From contig JAWWNJ010000031.1 in the NCBI GenBank assembly GCA_037176885.1, positions 868,001 through 932,000 of the forward strand: 64,000 nt of DNA. Direction: 5' to 3'. Positions 61,900 through 64,000 of this stretch are shown here, piece by piece; within the stretch, counting starts at the first letter, position 1, and the number at the start of each line of letters is the position of its first letter. The DNA is from Favolaschia claudopus. Lineage: Eukaryota > Basidiomycota > Agaricomycetes > Agaricales > Mycenaceae. A model generated the notes under the pieces. The model had not been told where the DNA came from, ran no database searches, and worked only from the letters and a program-made list of their open reading frames with translations. Position numbers and translations under genes: made by a program.

Positions 61900-63169
61900 C
61901 CTACCCAATCCGTCACGACTATTCTAATTCCTGCCCATAATGCTTTTCGCATACGTCGCCCCACGATCGTTCATAGTCTAGACTGCTATCTGCATCTATG
62001 TATTCCATATCTGTTTTCACATTCCTTGGGTTATTATCAGTAATATAATTTGCATCGCAGCAGCATCCGAGTTCAATTCACTGGCCGCCTTCAGTATGTA
62101 GATTCGTAGAATGTTTGCCTCTCTCTTCGCAATGTGACCCTCATGAAGGGGCGCCCGCCGCTTTAGTCGCGCAGGGGCGGGGTAGAATGAATTGATTTCA
62201 AATGATCATCGCGACTTGAATTACAGAAGTAGAGGTCGCCGCAGCATCGACGGCGACTCATTTCACACCTTGGCCGCATAATTAAGTAATTGACTTCCGG
62301 GGTCGTCTGCTTCCCTAGCTTTACTTTAATCACATTTAACGGGTCCACAAATCTCATCACCACTCCACGGACAAAATTCCTTAGCTCAAGGCGGTCTATG
62401 GGCTGGTCGCAAGCATTAAATTCGCACTGGAGGTCCACCTCGGTCTATGCATTCATGTGCCGCATTTGTACAAATATAACCTCGGTCCAAGCGGCTTTTA
62501 CTGAACCAACAATACGGAATAGTTCATTAACGGCAACAGAAAGATCGCCGGCACTATTCCCGAAAAGTAGAAAAAGATGCCAAATGGAGGTAGTCTACCT
62601 TGTCGAGAGCTGAAAGGGCGAGCAGTTTGCGATGTGGCGGAGTTGCGGAATATTTTTTCGATGCATAGTATTCATGGTGGATCTGGCGGTCAACGGAATT
62701 TTCAAATCATTGCCCCAAGTAATCACTCCGCGTCCAATGAACAGCAATAGCGCAGGGTGCACATACGATATCTTTAGCTACTTCTCCGTCGTCGAAGAGC
62801 CACTCGCCACCAGCCTGATGCAGAAGTACGTCTTTCTGGGAAGAAGAGCAGAGTCTAAAAGTCAGATTGTCGTCGTGGGAGCTGAGAAAGAATTTGATGA
62901 TGTGTTTCCACGTTGTGCTTACGGTGGTGAATCAAGCCACCAACTTGAAGATTATGAGATTCAAAGGATCGAATACCACCCTTGCACGTCGCAGTCAAAT
63001 CAAACAGCACAGGCAGGATTCCAAGGGTCATGACATTTCGTACAACTATTCTAACAATTCTAAACGTTTGTATCGTGCGTGATTCCACAGGGTATGTAAA
63101 GGGAGAGATAAGGATAGCAATTTACATACAGTTCCGTCCGATGAGAGAAAGAGAGACAGACAGAAACAA
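61900..63169. other. Intergenic
   Basis: About 1.3 kb between the kinesin and the cyclopropane synthase. A 133-codon plus-strand frame from ATG 62632 shows no domain. No RNA gene or clear repeat was seen. Confidence 0.4.
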
Positions 63170-64000
63170 TCAGCATCCTTCGGGCTTGTCGTTCTGCGGC
63201 AGTGGTTAGTTATATTAGAGAGCGAAGTCAAGAGAGAAACAGAGACTCACTGGTCGAATGAATGTAAGCATATGGCATGTAATATATCCCTTCACAAAGC
63301 CAGCGCAGGCGTATGCGAAGAAATACCGCCACTTGCGCTTGAACACCTCGTAGTCTTCCCGATCGCGCAATCCCGGATAATCTTTAGCGACGAGGTCCTG
63401 CGTCACGTTGGACTCCAGGCGGCGGCCCCATTCGCGCAACGTTCGGGGATAATCTGGGCGATCGTTCAGCAGCTGCACGAATTTTGAAAACGAGGGTACT
63501 CACGGGCAGCATGGTTCTCAACACCCTCGAGCGTGAACCGGCCTTGCGAGCCGACTTGTGCAGCAGTGACGAGGGCTGTTGCGCTTGGGAGACACGAATT
63601 CGGCCACATGTACCGTCGCATGAAGTCTTCGGACCTATTCGCCGGGTTAAGCGGGGGCGCGTTGCAAGGCAGGTGATGCTTACTGATAACCGGAATACCG
63701 TGATTCGGGGAAAGTCGAAGCGCTGACGACGGCGGTGGCTCCCGTTGGCTTGAGAGCGAAGTCAACGAGCTTGAAGTACAGGTTGTAGTATTTTGCGCCG
63801 ACGTGCTGCAAGAATCATTGTCAAAATCGGCTCGGATCCGACAGCGAAGAAAAGTATACCTCGAGCATCTCAACGCTAATGAACGCATCGAAGGCTTTTT
63901 CGAATTCGGCGGGAATTTCTCGATAGTCGAGGAGGTGGACACGAATCCGACCTTCAAGGCCCGCCTCACTGATCCGCTCCTCTGCCAATTTTTTCTGCTC
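63170..64000 (-). CDS. Cyclopropane-fatty-acyl-phospholipid synthase (partial)
   Basis: A SAM-dependent methyltransferase acting on unsaturated acyl chains of membrane lipids; the N-terminal part with the first SAM-binding loop lies beyond the right edge. Visible: GRIRVHLLDYREIPAEFEKA, AFDAFISVEMLE then HVGAKYYNLYFKLVDFALKP, both typical. Next come YMWPNSCLPSATALV and FTLEGVENHAAHY, where an intron completes the H codon. TLREWGRRLESN and FFAYACAGFVKGYITCHML follow. The last intron after FIRP joins NDKPEGC-stop at 63170. In bacteria CFA synthase makes cyclopropane lipids; Agaricomycetes have several homologues whose products are little known. Confidence 0.88.

Noticed and set aside
62632..63033. 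133-codon plus-strand frame as a gene
   Set aside because: True ATG but no domain, no protein-like pattern beyond length, and no neighbouring exons.

Overview
The window is nuclear DNA of a filamentous basidiomycete, most likely an Agaricomycete of the Rhizoctonia/Ceratobasidium kind. The evidence is intron-dense genes on both strands with introns of about 45-70 nt and GT...AG ends, Agaricomycete-type F-box proteins with an N-terminal helical segment, a DUF2235 hydrolase, a secreted heme peroxidase, a PtaB/LDB-type adaptor and a Tad-like LINE. The organism name is an inference; no rRNA or marker gene is present.

Layout, left to right. A LAM/Ysp2-type sterol-transfer protein runs off the left edge (minus strand). 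A 3 kb gene-poor stretch, a new three-exon hypothetical gene and the cullin-ligase RING subunit RBX1 follow. An F-box cluster comes next, with one intact gene at 9.7-11.2 kb and decayed relatives at 8.6 kb and 19 kb. Between these lie a minus-strand run of three housekeeping genes: the PRP22/DHX8 spliceosomal helicase, class II fructose-bisphosphate aldolase and a monofunctional GAR transformylase. From 20.0 to 26.7 kb sits a full-length-looking LINE whose ORF1 and ORF2 are fused in one 2,237-codon frame. It abuts a RAD16-like SNF2/RING repair ATPase. Then come a small unassigned gene, an SRPK-like kinase, a DUF2945 (hypervirulence-associated Tudor) protein, a TA-flanked MITE and a block of degenerate CTCAAG/GCGTCAA repeats.

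The right third holds the mitochondrial glycine carrier HEM25 divergent from SPT4, a class-3 lipase, a secreted heme peroxidase with an in-frame TGA, a DUF2235 (Tle1-like) hydrolase, the LDB/PtaB adaptor divergent from the U3 snoRNP protein IMP3, a kinesin-3 (UNC-104/KIF1) and a cyclopropane-fatty-acid synthase cut by the right edge. There is no gene cluster with one joint pathway; most genes are single-copy housekeeping functions.

The most distinctive signal is splicing. Micro-exons of 6-19 nt repeatedly cut through the most conserved motif of a gene: the kinesin P-loop in three of them, the DUF2235 nucleophile elbow, RAD16 helicase motif VI, and the aldolase N-terminal FAIP-AI stretch. RAD16 also carries tandemly duplicated, phase-0, 123-nt exons. 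Four otherwise well-conserved genes carry single-base lesions: RBX1, the kinase, a HEM25 splice donor and the peroxidase. These are either draft-assembly errors or real recent decay, and should be checked before any gene is called broken.
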